Positions 44,467 to 56,080 of a stretch of 64,000 nt of DNA are shown here, piece by piece (within the stretch, counting starts at the first letter, position 1; every line of letters starts with the position of its first letter). The translations under genes were made by a program, and so were the position numbers. The notes beneath the pieces are model-generated. The model saw only the letters and a program-made list of their open reading frames with translations. It was not told where the DNA came from and did not search any database. Where the stretch lies: contig JAIVFJ010000009.1 in NCBI GenBank assembly GCA_025765615.1, positions 496,001-560,000 on the forward strand. Direction: 5' to 3'. The stretch comes from Zopfochytrium polystomum. Taxonomy: Eukaryota; Chytridiomycota; Chytridiomycetes; Chytridiales; Chytridiaceae.

Positions 44467-46068
44467 ATGCGCACGGCGCCCTTCAACATCGCCCTTCCCG
44501 CCCTAGGCCTCATGCTGCCGCTCGTCAGCCTTGCAGCAGCCGACGCCGCCGCAAAGTGCGCCAGCCTCGCAACCACCCTCAAGATCGCCAACACAACCGT
44601 CTGGTTCACCGCGGTCGAGCCCGCCGGCGCCACCATCACGTTCCCGGACAGCGACCCATCCTGCGCGACTCCGAACGAGGTCGCGTCAAAGGCACTCTGC
44701 CGCGTGGCCATGTTCGTCGCCACCTCGCCCCGCTCCAACATCAGCCTCGAGGCCTGGCTGCCGCTGGACAACTGGAACGGCCGCTTTCTCAGCACCGGCA
44801 ACGGCGGCCTGAACGGCTGCATCAGCTACGAAGACATCAACTACGGCGTCGCGCACGGGTTCGCGTCCGTCGGCGCCAACGCCGGGCACAACGGCACGCG
44901 CGGGCTCGCGTTTTACCAGAACGACGACGTCGTCGAGGACTTTGTGTACCGCAGCGTGCACACGGGCGTCGTTGTCGGCAAGCAGGTGACCAAGGCCTTC
45001 TACGGCCGCCCTCACAAAACCTCTTACTACCTCGGCTGCTCGAGCGGCGGCCGCGAAGGCTTCAGGGTTTCCTACCAGTACCCCGACGACTTCAACGGCA
45101 TCGTCGTCGGCGCCCCCGCCCTCAGCTTTACCGGCCTCACTTACTGGAGCGGAGCATTCTACCTCTTCACCGGCAACGCGACTTCCCCCGGTTTCCTGTC
45201 CCCCGACCTCTGGGCGCTCGTCCACAACGACATCTTGAAGCAGTGCGACGGCCTCGACGGCTACGTCGACGGCATCCTCGAAGACCCGCTGCTGTGCAAC
45301 TACACACCAGAGTCCCTCCTCTGCGACGATGGCGGCAACACCACCCAATGCCTCACAAGCCGCCAGGTCGAGACTGTCCGCAAGGCCTTCTCCCCCGTCT
45401 ACGGCACGAACGGCACCCTCATCTACCCGCGCATGCAGCCGGGCTCAGAACAGATCGCCTTCTACGTCTACTACAGCGGCGCGCCCTTCATCTACACCGT
45501 CGACTGGATGCGCTACGCCGCCCTCAACGACCCAACCTGGGACCCGGCCTCGCTCTCCCCAGCCACCTTCGACGTCGCCAACGCCAAAAACCCGTTCAAC
45601 GTCAACACCTGGGAAGGCGACCTCTCCCGCCTCCGCGACGCCGGCGTCAAGATCCTGCACTACCACGGCCAGATGGACGCCATCATCTCCAGCGACAACT
45701 CGCCGCGCTACTACGACCACGTCGCCCAAACCATGCGCGCCTCCCCGCGCGAGCTCGACAGGTTTTACAGGTTCTTCCGCGTCTCCGGCATGGAGCACTG
45801 CCAAGGCGGGCCCGGCGCGACGTTTGTCGGGCAGGCGGCCGCGTCGAGCTGGACGGATGATCCCGCGGGCAACGTGTTGACCGCCACCGTGCGATGGGTC
45901 GAGCAAGGCATCGCGCCGGATACTATCACCGGCGTCGCGTACGTCAACGGCACGGCAGACAGCGGCGTCATTGATTTTACCAGGCGTCACTGCAGGTACC
46001 CGCGGCGGAACCGGTACAAGGGCTACGGAGACCCAAAGAAAGCACGCAACTGGGAATGCGTCCTGTAA
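44467..46068 (+). CDS. Secreted tannase / feruloyl esterase family enzyme
   Basis: Intronless, 533 aa. Tannase-family enzymes hydrolyse phenolic esters of plant material outside the cell. A signal peptide is clear (MRTAPFNIALPALGLMLPLV, cleavage near SLAAADA). The family signatures are GNGGLNGCISY, then YLGCSSGGREG with the nucleophile Ser and the preceding Cys, the calcium-loop-like CDGLDGYVDGILEDP, HYHGQMDAII (catalytic Asp) and SGMEHCQGGPG (catalytic His followed by Cys, completing the CS-D-HC pattern). Length is normal for the family. It is the only intact copy: 58,257-58,400 holds a remnant of its 3' end. The absence of introns contrasts with neighbouring spliced genes but matches other G+C-rich genes here, so it is weak evidence for transfer. 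Confidence 0.93.
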   Translation: MRTAPFNIALPALGLMLPLVSLAAADAAAKCASLATTLKIANTTVWFTAVEPAGATITFPDSDPSCATPNEVASKALCRVAMFVATSPRSNISLEAWLPLDNWNGRFLSTGNGGLNGCISYEDINYGVAHGFASVGANAGHNGTRGLAFYQNDDVVEDFVYRSVHTGVVVGKQVTKAFYGRPHKTSYYLGCSSGGREGFRVSYQYPDDFNGIVVGAPALSFTGLTYWSGAFYLFTGNATSPGFLSPDLWALVHNDILKQCDGLDGYVDGILEDPLLCNYTPESLLCDDGGNTTQCLTSRQVETVRKAFSPVYGTNGTLIYPRMQPGSEQIAFYVYYSGAPFIYTVDWMRYAALNDPTWDPASLSPATFDVANAKNPFNVNTWEGDLSRLRDAGVKILHYHGQMDAIISSDNSPRYYDHVAQTMRASPRELDRFYRFFRVSGMEHCQGGPGATFVGQAAASSWTDDPAGNVLTATVRWVEQGIAPDTITGVAYVNGTADSGVIDFTRRHCRYPRRNRYKGYGDPKKARNWECVL

Positions 46069-46346
46069 AGCGGGCAAGCTTTCCGAATTTGCACCTCATT
46101 TTTTTTCTTTTGGACTTTGTTTTCTTGCTTCACAGCTTCCGTCTCTGTCTCAGTTTCACATGCCTTGTTCTTCTCAGTTCAAATGCCGTCATGTGTAAAG
46201 TTTCGCGTTTCTCCCCAGCCGCACAATGCAAAATATAGTTGAAAGAATCGAATGTCGAATCAACGAGAAAAAAATAAGGAGGTGTGGAGAAGTATAGCGG
46301 AGATCTTCGCGATTGTGTGCCGTTTGAATACCTCCGCCACCACCAT

Positions 46347-46861
46347 TTATTTCTTGCCCTTCGTTCCACTCGCCGGTTTGGTTGCAGCAGCCGGCGCCTT
46401 CTGCTGCAGCTTCTGCGCGACAACAGGCTGCAACTTTTGCGTGACAGGCTGCTTCTTTCCTTCCGCTGGCTGCTGCTTCTTTTGCGGGGTTGGCTGCAGC
46501 TTCGACGAGGACGCGGTTCCGCTCGTAGGCGCCTTTGAACCGCCTGCACCTTTCGGTCCAGCAACTCCGTTCTGCTGCTTCGCTCCGGTCGTCTTGCCGC
46601 CGGCGACGCCGCCCGCCTTTGCGCCGGCACCTCCCGCACCCGTACCGGCGCAGGAGCCGCCAGCGCGACGGAACAGGCGGCCTCCCCCACCGGCGGCGCG
46701 GAACTTGAACCCGTGCTGCTGGCACGCGCTTTTGATCTCCTTCTCCCCCCACTTTTGGAAACTCGCCGCGTCTTTTTTTTGGAAGGGAGTCTTGATGTTG
46801 CTTGTCTTTTTGGCTTTGTCAGTTTAGTGTGTTGTATGTGAGTGAGTGTGTGTGTGTGTGG

Positions 46862-46905
<44 letters not shown>

Positions 46906-48003
46906 TTTTTTTTTGATTTGTTTTTTTTTTTGGGGGGGTAAAGAATCGGGTAAAAGAGTTCGTGAAGGAGTCTAAGCACGCATTACGCGGGTCTTACCTA
47001 GTTCCCAGTCCACCAGCTTGTATTTCGGTTTGCCCTATGTGGTTAGAAAAAAAATGAAAGGATAAAATAGAACGAGACGGTTACGGCCGGAACGTCCAAC
47101 GACTGAACAAACAGAACTCTCCTCCCGCCGCCCCATTTACCAGCGCGTTCTCGGACACGCGAATGTTGGCAGGCTGCATGTCGTTGTGCGTGTATCCAGT
47201 TTTCTTCTGCTGCGCGTTCACTTGCTTGATAATGTCTGCGCTGTTTGGCTTGTGCAGCCCCAGCCCAGGGTTTGCCTGCTTGCGCGCCAGGTACTCGTTC
47301 AGGCCTTCCTTGCCGACCTTTTTCTGCACGGTCTCCTTGCCGGCGTGCGAGATCAGTTGGCCAGCTGAGGTGGGGGGGTTGGGGGGGTTGTTTTTAGCGT
47401 TTTCATTGCGAAGGAGGGGGGCAAAAGTGTAAATCCCGACGCGATACCTGCTTGAGTGGCTGCAACTCCGTCCGGCCTGGCTTCGTTCACCGCCTTCTTG
47501 TATATGACGTCCTTGCCGCGATTGTCCTTGGCAGCAAACACTTTTCCTGGTTTGAGCGGTCTTCCGAGCTTGAAACGTCGATTGGTTGGCAAGGATCGTG
47601 GTAACGGATCCAGGCTCGTTAGAGAAGCAAGACTAAGCGAAGCCAAACAGGGAGGTGGGAGGTGGGTAGGGGGGTTTGATTTGCCAAGGGCTTTTGCACG
47701 GGCCGCCGTTACTCACCGTGACCTGCGAGCTTCCGACCGTGACCCTGTCTCCGGTCTTCCGGATGCCCTCGCTGCTGCTACCGCCTCCGGCCCCGGCCGC
47801 GAGCACCGGGTTGGGGGCGACGGCGGTAACGGTTGCAAAGACGGCGAGGACAACGAGGAGGAGGAAGCAGGAGAGTTTGATGTGTTGGCGTCGGCAGCGG
47901 TGGCAGCCGCTGCTGGTAGTGGGTGAGCGCTCTCCGGCCTCGTCAGCCAGAGTGGCGACGGCTACGGCGAGGGCGGCTGCTGAATCACTGGCGAACCATT
48001 ATT
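46347..48003 (-). pseudogene. Kinase-like anchor gene K1, start frame lost
   Basis: Five exons: about 48,003-47,717; 47,568-47,448; 47,364-47,141; 47,034-46,998; 46,813-46,347 (TAA). The product, if read as in K2, would be an N-terminal hydrophobic anchor (LLLVVLAVFATVTAVA), an N-lobe-like stretch (GKVFAAKDNRGKDVIYKK), the catalytic-loop motif HNDMQPANIRV, LVDWEL, and an Ala/Gly/Lys/Gln tail ending GTKGKK. The loop Lys is Gln and the second Asn-preceding residue is Ala. Compared with K2-K4 the start reads ATGGTTCGCC instead of ATGGCCGCC; the extra base gives M-V-R-Q-stop, and the body frame has an upstream TAA without any ATG. Intron 4 holds GT and T repeats. It converges with the tannase gene, 278 bp away. 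Confidence 0.7.
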
Positions 48004-48509
48004 GATGAAGCGGTTTATAATTAAACCTACCAGTGTGCAGTGTGGTTGTGGCAAGAATTTATTTATACCTCACATCTCAAAGTTGGGCTGAGCCAGTTCG
48101 ACAGCACTAGCCGGACCGGATTTTAAAAAAAAGAAAAAAACACTTCCATCAAACGATTGGGCAGAGCCAGTCTGGGGAGACCCAATCGACTCCTTTCAGA
48201 TAGTAAAAATGATAAAGCAATTGATGAATGAAGATAGAAAAAAACAAAAACAAAAAAAACAAACAAGCAAACAAGTCATTGACTAAGGCTTGGTTGTGGG
48301 TTTTGTGGCGGATGACACCGAGAGACACTGCAACGGTGACAAGGGACACTCGAAAAAACAAAAAAAGAAGAGAAAAAAAAAAAAATAAACAGGGCTGAGC
48401 TCCTTTTGTTTTCCGTCCAGATCCGCGCAGTTCCAAGAGTCTGCGGAGGCCCAATGGACTCATTTGCATGATGGCAAAAACGATAAAACGATTGACGCGG
48501 CGCTTCGCG

Positions 48510-48552
<43 letters not shown>

Positions 48553-49069
48553 CGTTGGGAATTGTTTGTGAGGATTGAAAGTGTCTCGTATGGCTTGGTT
48601 CGACCCTTGTCAGTTTCCCGTTCCCGCTATGCGTTCAGACTCTCTCCTCCTGATCTTCCTCTCTCCACTGTAAAATACATTGTCACAATTTGTTAGTCAG
48701 TCAGGTCACAGCGCAGCAAAAGCAAAGCGGCTGTCGTAATCGTGGTCTCCTTTTCAGCTGTGAAACGTCAACAACAAAAAAGAAGGGAATAAAAAAAAAA
48801 AAAGGGAGTGGACAGAGAGGTGTATTAAGGGTGTTGGAGGAAATGCAGCCGCCGACGGCGTCGTTGGCTCTGACGGTCCCACCTCCCGGCGCCACAGAGT
48901 GTTGCCAGCTAAACAACTTCAGGATCGAAATAAGGCAGTCAAAATAAGCGGAAGCTTCTTTGGCAAGGTCTTATTCCAGTCAAATCTGGCTGTTTAAGTG
49001 CGGTTTGGCTGAGTTGTAAACATATTTCACTTTTACAAATGTAAAACCCACTTTCCCTGTCGTCAATTT
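48004..49069. repeat. Duplicated flank of K1 (5' side)
   Basis: No gene is seen. It contains the segment aagaatttatttata... just upstream of K1 and a ~450-bp stretch (48,570-49,030; cttggttcgacccttgtcag, caaatctggctg) repeated at 55,500-55,930. A T36 run lies at 48,517-48,552. Confidence 0.75.
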
Positions 49070-49356
49070 GTTTCACACACCGCAAATTGAGCTGATTGTG
49101 CTCTCGGTTGGGCAGCGACAACTGCTAGACGAGAGCGACCTCTTCATTTCAGGGGCGATGGAGGAAAGGTAGTCACGGTAGGAAGTGGAATGTGCGATGC
49201 GACTGCTCGGCAACAAACAGTTTTCGCCACTGGGCCCTGGTCTTTCGGCTCTCCCCAAGCCCAATGGGTAGTTCTACCATCTTTGTTCTGTGGCCCTGGA
49301 TTGGCAAATATTAGTCCACGACAGGCCGGTGGTACATTCGGTGGGGCACATACACA
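49070..49356 (+). repeat. Flank module, copy 2, left part
   Basis: This matches 43,290-43,510 and 57,690-57,920 and stops abruptly at gggcacataca. The intact copies continue with tatgacgtagag, which here reappears only at 52,486. The gap is filled by transposon sequence. Confidence 0.8.
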
Positions 49357-49689
49357 CAGTGGCTTACAAAATTGGGCCAATGCTTTCAAGGTTGGGCTGG
49401 GGAATGCAAGTACAGCTGCAATAATAAAGATATGCCCGTGAGATTTTCAGGGCCAACAACCCTGTATATGAAGAAGATGTACACAAATTTTCATTTGTTT
49501 ATCATTGCAATTGCACCATCTGCAGACTTGCAATGATCAGTGATCCATTGGCCCAATTTTGTGGATCCATCATGGAAAAAAAAAAAATCAGGTGATTTCA
49601 CTGTCCCATGACCAATGTCCCACGCAATTTTTCCAAACGAGAGAATACATAAAGAAAGGAAGATGGGGCATCGTTGAAAGCGCTCCTAC

Positions 49690-51080
49690 TTGCTCCTGTG
49701 TCATCTCCTAATCATTGAAAGCTCTGCCACTCGCAAAAAAAAATTGTGCTCAATCTCATCAACCAAGGTCTTTCTGGTCACGAAATTGCATCCAGACTGG
49801 ACGTAGGACGTTGCACTGTTGATCAAATCTGAAACAGCGAGCGTCCAGAGGCACCTATCAATCCAGCAGGCCACCCAAGCACGCTCCCATCCCCTAAAAA
49901 GCAGTTGTACATGAGAAAATCAACTCTGGCAAGGCAAAAAATGCAACCCATCTTGCCCAAATTCACCACACAACTGCTGGAGACACTGTTTCACCTGAAA
50001 CAGTATGCTGCGCGCTTTGGGAGGCACGTCTGAGAGGACTTCGGAAGAAAAAACAGCCAGCCTTATCTCCCAGACACAAGAAAGCTCGCTTCGACTTTGC
50101 TCGAAAATTTGAAAACTGGACTGTTGAGGATTTTAAGTGTGTCATCTGGTCTGATGAGACTAAAATCAACATGGAAGGTGTTAGGCGGAACTGACTGGTT
50201 AGCAGCAAGAGGCACAAGATGGACCCAAACCTATTGTGACTGTCAGTTATTGTTCTCACGATGCCCATGGGAGAGCGAGCCACCGCCAATGCAGACCTGG
50301 GCGCTGGCTTGCGCTGTTGACAAATACTCTGAGGATTAAGTGGAACAGAAACCCAGTGTCAACAGTTTTCCTCCTCCTCTGCTCAAGCAGATAATATAGG
50401 AGAGGTTTTTACCCTGTGCTGGTCATGCTTGCCTAGCAACTATTACAGCGTGTATATCACCATCATGTACCAATAATTCATAACAGAGTTTTTCTCCTTT
50501 CTCTCCAAGTTGGGGAGAAGGACCACCCACAAACACACATCTCCACTTCATTCACTCCTTCCACTCACTCACTCAGAGTAGACTGTTTACAGAAGGCTCA
50601 GATGCCATTGCTTACACTTGGAGAATCCCAGGAAAACCACTGCAAGAGCGACACATACAACCCACCAAGAAGTTCAGCAGCGGCTCCCAGATGGCTTAGG
50701 GTGCAATGACCTGGACTGGGGTGCTGCAAATGGCATTTGTAGAAGGAATAATGGTTTTGGAACAATATCGGACAATTAAGGAAAACAGACTTATCCCCAG
50801 TCTGGATGAAATGGGAATTGACCCTGCAGGAATCGCCTTTCAGCAAGACAATGACCCAAGCACACATCAAAATACACCAAGGGATGGCTGGACGAGCAAG
50901 GATTTCGTCGTGTTGAGTGGCCAGCTCAATCTCCAGTCCTAAATCCTATTGAGCATCTGTGGAGAAATTTGAATACTTGGCTGAATTCCTATGAAAGACA
51001 TCCAAGGTCCAATGCAAAGCTCTGAGAGCGAATCTGCTGCCAGTGGAGGCAAATTCCCCCTGAAGGTTGCCAGAACTTGA
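49690..51080 (+). pseudogene. Tc1-family DD34E transposase, decayed
   Basis: Broken coding remnants on the plus strand in Tc1 order: an HTH segment (LINQGLSGHEIASRLDVGR), TGDTVSPETVCCALWEA, then VIWSDETKIN containing the first catalytic Asp (about 50,140), FQQDNDPSTH with the second Asp (about 50,838-50,867), and NPIEHLW with the catalytic Glu (about 50,947). Frameshifts and stops separate these blocks, so no active enzyme can be encoded. The DNDP...NPIEHLW spacing fits DD34E. Confidence 0.85.
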
Positions 51081-51337
51081 TTGCCTAGTTGGATTGCCGC
51101 TGTGATTGCAGCAGGTGGGGGGTCACACTACATACTGGATAAAAGATTTCGTTGGACGCCCACAAAATTGGGCCAATTGTGCAGCACACTTCCTTTGCCA
51201 CTTTCTTGCGCAATTCAAAAGATGGAAGAATGAAAGTTTGTGAGCAGTTTAGTCTACTGCAAGGCAACATTTGCTGAATTTCTCAAATTTTATGATGGTC
51301 TTATGCATGTGTGACAGCACTTGCCAGTGCAACGCCC

Positions 51338-52480
51338 CCAGTTCTTTAGTTTCCAAGGCATTATCAACGTGTATTTGCGGCTGACGCATATTTATTAATT
51401 GGCCCGCTTTTACTACTTTTGTCTTACCTCTTTCCGTTTCACCAGGGTTTTCTCAACATATTTTCGTTTTCAGTGACTAACGGAGACTGCCCAACTGCCT
51501 AGGGATGGGGTGCCTGACAGGCTGTATCCCAAGCCCTCCTAATTTATTTTTTATTTTCTGCACTTGTAAATACACACATAGGGTTGGGGGACTTAAAGCA
51601 TCTGTGGAGGCAATTTTCTCTCTCTGATTTTGGGCCATTTCTCCTTCTCCTTTTTTCTTCAATCTGATTTCTGTCCTTTGGCACCAATACAGAGTCCCTT
51701 CAAATCCACCTGGCTTGCGACAGTGAGGGTAGTGAGAGGTGGTACACACCCAGGTGAGTACATGGTCACTTCAGGGGCTCCTCTTAAGGGGCCGTGGGTG
51801 GGGAATGCAGCTGGCCCCACCACCGACACAAGTGCTTGCCTCAGTCCTATTGTTGTGAGAGTGAGATGTGTGAGTATGAGTGTGATGCGATGAAGCCTGT
51901 TGGTTGAGTGATTGTGCCAACGCAGCCTGGCGGGGTGTGTGTACAATTACAGGTGCTTCTGCATGAGAGTTCCCTGCTGGCAAACTTCTGACCCCTACAT
52001 AGTTGACTCCCTTCTCACTCTCCCCTCGTTGCTGGTGACGATGAAGGCTCCTGCAGCACCCCTGCAATGAGGGGCTCTAGGTCACACCCTGTCCATCCAT
52101 CACTGTTAACTGCTCCCTTTGCATTTGAGAAAAGGTTCCTGCGATAAAAACCCCTGTTTCCCTCTTCTCTCTCTTTATTCTGCAGTGGTGTTGTGCCCTT
52201 GGGAGTGCCCTTCCGTTTCCCCTCGCACTGGCCTGCAGCCACGCGAGTAATCAGTGCTCCTGCACCAATCCCTCAGAGGATTGTCCCTCTGACTGTTCAT
52301 TCTTTTGTGTTTGAGACCCCTGTTTGACAGATCAGTAGGGATACTTTGTGGACTAGGCAAGTAGTAGGGTTGAAACACCCCCTAGACAACAGCCCAATAA
52401 AGTCAGTTTCGGCCAATTATTTGCTTTCCCTCACTCTAGGGCCCAGATCCCAGGGTTAAAGGAGTGAGTATAGTCTCACA
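51338..52480 (+). repeat. Dispersed repeat, copy 2
   Basis: This is the plus-strand counterpart of 571-1,216: ccagttctttagtttccaaggc at its left, ctagggcccagatccca at its right. It contains an additional ~535 bp (51,749-52,283) absent from copy 1, beginning with the module cccaggtgagtacatggtc. That module in copy 1 lies outside the opposite end, in reversed relative orientation. Confidence 0.7.
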
Positions 52481-52487
52481 CACTGTA

Positions 52488-52740
52488 TGACGTAGAGTTG
52501 ATGCCCCCACCTGTTCCAAAGAGGGGTTGCATTGTGAAAAGGCGCGGATATTGTGATTGTCCGTCAAGGAAGCATTTTCTTGCAAAAGGTGATTGGTGAT
52601 CTTGTCGGAGCGCCAAAGGAAAGCCGCGAAAGAAGGAGCCGCGGGCGTTGAGCGCAGAGTGAATCCACGTGACGTAAAAGCCGTTTGGGCGAAGAGAATT
52701 ATTGGAATGGAGGAATCAATCACCCTTTTCCTATTTCTGG
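52488..52740 (+). repeat. Flank module, copy 2, right part
   Basis: Continues the split module from tgacgtagag through attgtgattgtccg to the CACGTGACGT site at 52,666-52,675. It leads directly into the 3' flank of K2 without any tannase sequence, unlike unit 1. Confidence 0.8.
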
Positions 52741-52913
52741 CAATGCCCGCATGAAAAGTTTCTCTCTTTTCTCCCCAGCGCGCACAATGCGAAATATAGT
52801 TGAAAGATTCGATTGTCGATCAAAGAGAAAAAATAAGGAAGTATCTGCGTTCACCCGGAGGTAGCCAGACCTTCGTTGATTGTGTGCCGTTTGAATACCT
52901 CCGCCGTCATTAT

Positions 52914-54483
52914 TTATTTCTTGCCCTTCGTTCCACCCGCCGGTTTGGTTGCAGCAGCAGCCGGCGCCTTCTGCTGCTGATTCTGCGCGGCGGCAGTCCG
53001 CAACTTTTGCGTGGCAGCCTTTGTACCGCCTACACCTTTCGCTCCAGCACCTCCGTTTTGCTGCTTCGCTCCGGTCGTCTTGCCGCCTGCCACGCTGCCC
53101 GCCTTTGCGCCGGCACCTCCCGCACCCGTACCGGCGCAGGAGCCGCCCGCGCGACGGAACAGGCGGCCTCCCCCACCGTCGGCGCGGAATTTGAACCCGT
53201 GCTGCTTGCACGCGGTCTTGATCATCTCCTCCCCCCACTTTTGGGCACCCGCCGCGTCTTTTTTTTCGAAGGGAGTCTTGATGTTGCTTGTCTTTTTGGC
53301 TTTGTCAGTTTAGTGTGTTGTATGTGAGTGCGTGTGTGTGTGCGTGCATATGTGAATGTGAGTGTGTGTGTGTGTGTGGTGTTTTTTTTTGTTTTTTTTT
53401 TTTTTGGGTAAAGAATCGGGCAACGGAGTTTGTGAAGGGTCTGAAGCACGCACTACGCGGGTCTTACCTAGTTCCCAGTCCACAAGCGTGTATTTCGGTT
53501 TGCCCTATGTGGTTAGAAAAAAAAAAAGAAGTAAAGGAAAAAGAGGGGGTGAAAAAAAACGAGACGGTTACGGCCGGAACTTCCAACGACTGAAAAAGCA
53601 GAACTCTCCCCCCGCCGCCCCATTTTACCAGCAAGTTCTCGGACACGCGAATGTTGACAGGCTTGATGTCGTTGTGCGTGTATCCGGTTTTCTTCTGCTG
53701 CGCGTTCACTTGCTTGATAATGTCTGCGCTGTTTGGCTTGAACAGTCCCAGCCCGGGCTTTGCCTGCTTGCGCGCCAGGTACTCGTTCAGGCCTTCCTTG
53801 CCGACCTTTTTCTGCACGGTCTCGGTGCCGGCGTGCGAGATCAGTTGGCCAGCTGAGGTGGGGGGGTGGGGGGAGGGGGTTGTTTTTAGCATTTTCATTG
53901 CGAAGGATGGGGGCAAAAGTATAAATCCCGACGCGATACCTGCTTGAGTGGCTGCAACTCCGTCCGGCCTGGCTTCGTACACCGCCTTCTTGTATATAAC
54001 TCCTTTGCCCCGACTGTCCTTGGCCGCAAAAACTTTTCCTGGTTTGATCTCCCTTCCCAGCTTGGTACGTCGATTGGTTGGCAAGGATCGTGGTAACGGA
54101 TGCAGGCTCGTCAGAGAAACATGACTAAGCAAACCAACAGGGAGGTGGGAGGGGGGTAAGGGGGTTTGATTTGCCAAAGAGCTTTTGCACGGGCCGACTT
54201 TACTCACCGTGACCTGCGAGCTTCCGACCGTGACCTTGTCTCCGGTCTTCCGCATGTCCTCGCCGCTGCTACCGTCTCCGCCCCCGGCCGCGAGCACCGG
54301 ATTGGGAGCGACGGCGGTAAGGGTTGCAAAGAGGGCGAGAACAACGAGGAGGAAGCAGAGTTTGATGTGCTGGTGTCGGCGGCGGAAGCAGCTGCTGCTG
54401 GAAGTGGGTGAGCGCTCTCCGGCCTCGTCAGCCAGAGTGGTGACGGCGACGGCGAGGGCGACTGCTGAATCACTGGCGGCCAT
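52914..54483 (-). CDS. Kinase-like anchor gene K2
   Basis: Five exons: 54,483-54,208; 54,060-53,940; 53,852-53,629; 53,504-53,468; 53,299-52,914 (TAA). Start MAASDSAV. Residues about 40-58 (LCFLLVVLALFATLTAVA) form a signal anchor. The core has GKVFAAKDSRGKGVIYKK (beta-strand with candidate ATP lysine), a helix (LNEYLARKQAK), catalytic loop HNDIKPVNIRV and LVDWELA in the DFG position. A conserved helical end (KWGEEMIKTACKQHGFKFR) leads to a Cys-containing GGSCAGTGAGGAG segment and an Ala/Gly/Lys/Gln tail ending GTKGKK. The HND...KPxN and D-W-E motifs are protein-kinase-like, but the core is far shorter than a normal kinase and lacks a recognisable glycine loop, helix-C Glu and APE. The tail exon (386 nt) is shorter than in K1 and K3 (467 nt). 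Exon 3 ends at GTAAAATG, a variant donor. Confidence 0.72.
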
Positions 54484-54489
54484 TATTGA

Positions 54490-56080
54490 TGAAGTGGTTT
54501 CTAATTAAACCCACCAGTGTTTTTTTTTTTGTTTCTTTTTTTTTTGTAACGAACCAAGAATTTATTTATACTGCACATCTCGGCCGGATTAAAAAAAAAA
54601 CACTTCTAGCTTGATTGGGCTGAGCCAGCAGCCTTCCTTTTTTGGTGCGAATCCGCCCGATTCCCAAGCGTTTTCCGAGACCCCATCGACAAATTTCTGA
54701 TAGTAAAAATAATAAAACAATTCATGCCCATACCCCCCCTTTTTTTTTTTTCTTCTTCTTTTTTTGTATTTGGGTTTGGTGGGGTAGTGTCTGAACCAAT
54801 CAAAAAAAAAAAAGAAAGGAAACGGCTGCTAACAGACTCCCCTCTCTCAATGACCACCGCGACCCGCTTGAACCACCTGTTTGTTTGCGTTTCCTTCAGT
54901 TAACCCCACTTGCACTGCAACCATCGCCAACCCAACCGTCATTGCCCCCCACACCCTCCCGCACCACGCACAACGCAGCTCCAGTGAACTTGGGAATGGA
55001 CGGGGATTGACAACACCAACGCACACGCAGACGAGACGAAGATTCTCCCACATATATTGAGGAAGGATGGCACTCGCGGATTAGACGAAGATTCTCCCAC
55101 ACCCCATGTGACATGGAAAATGGCATAAAGAGAGGAGGAGGCATGATCAGAGTGCAGACAAACCAACTAAGAGAGCAAGAAAAGTGAAAAGGGGAACAAA
55201 AAGAAGGTCTGAAAGTCAAGGTCGCCATTGCCTGGGCGTTCTAGGGAAGCTGTTGTCATTCGCTGTAACCACTGACGGGAACAGCGCGTCCGATGGTGGA
55301 GGCCGTTAGTCCAGCGTAATTCTGCTGCCGCCATCGCGAGTTCACATCAATTTTGGTTCAAGGGAGGTCTGGGGGTGGTCATTGGGAGAGGGGGGTCTGT
55401 TAGTAGCCCTTCCCAGAAAACAAACCGTTGGAGAATGACTGAACAAAAAAAAAAAAAAAAAAAAAAAAAAAGCAAAAAGTGGATCGAAAGTGTCTCCCAT
55501 GGCTTGGTTCGACCCTTGTCAGTTTCCCGTTCCCCCTATGCGCTCTGACTCTCTCAGTAAAATACACTGTCACAATTTGAGAGTCGGTCAGGTCGCTGCG
55601 CCGCGAGAGCAAAGCGGCAGCCGTAATCGTGGTCTCCTGTTCAGCCGCGAAACATCAACAACGAAGAGAAGAAAAAAAAAAGGAAAAAAATAAAAAAGAG
55701 GGAATGGACAGAGAGATGTAGTTTATCGGGCTATGGGAGGAAATGCCACCGCCGAAGGCTTCGTCAGCTCCGACAGTCTCACCCTCCCACCGCCGCAGAG
55801 CGTCGCCAACAAAACCACCTTGGCGTCGGAATAAGGTGTCAGAATAAGCGGAACCTTTGTTGGCAAGATCTTAATCCAGTCAAATCTGGCTGATTAAGAG
55901 CGGTCTGACTGGGTCGTAACATTTTTCACTTTTACAAATGTTGGTTCACAAGCCTTACTCAACCCACTCAAGTCACAAGGGCCTTCCTGTTGATCGGAAT
56001 GGTGTGGTATTCACTGCCTGCGGCTGCTGCTGACGACTTCCAGGTTGGACCGACGATCCGCTGGCAAAGTTTCGGAATTC
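54490..56080. repeat. Duplicated flank of K2 (5' side)
   Basis: No gene is seen. T/A homopolymers lie near 54,523 and 55,446 (A27). Sections match K3's flank (54,590-54,670: cacttctagcttgattgggc) and K1's flank (55,500-55,930). In 55,020-55,120 the phrase gacgaagattctcccacat/c occurs twice. Confidence 0.7.

Larger units (their letters stand above)
49357..52485 (+). mobile_element. Tc1/mariner element with nested repeat, inserted in the flank module
   Basis: The insert begins CAGTGGCTTAC and ends CACTG immediately before TA (52,486-52,487). The uninterrupted module copies show the expected single TA at this point; the left flank has CA instead, read as a mutated TA duplication. CAGTG...CACTG ends and TA targets are typical of Tc1/mariner. 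Longer terminal repeats are not obvious, though acaaaattgggccaat recurs at about 49,367, 51,160 and inverted at about 49,549. The left part holds a transposase remnant; the right part is the second dispersed repeat. The alternative is two adjacent insertions. Confidence 0.65.

Noticed and set aside
44388..45860. 490-codon Arg-rich plus-strand frame
   Set aside because: It overlaps the tannase gene in another frame; the tannase frame has the complete catalytic pattern and a signal peptide.
46252..46827. Cys/Phe/Pro-rich plus-strand frame (and its equals at 53,011, 58,611 and 60,607)
   Set aside because: Antisense of the Ala/Gly/Lys/Gln tail exon of the K genes. It recurs only because that exon is duplicated, and the minus-strand exon has splice sites and matching phases.
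49357..51080. Functional Tc1 transposase
   Set aside because: The catalytic blocks lie in different frames with stops between them, so no continuous DDE protein can be encoded.
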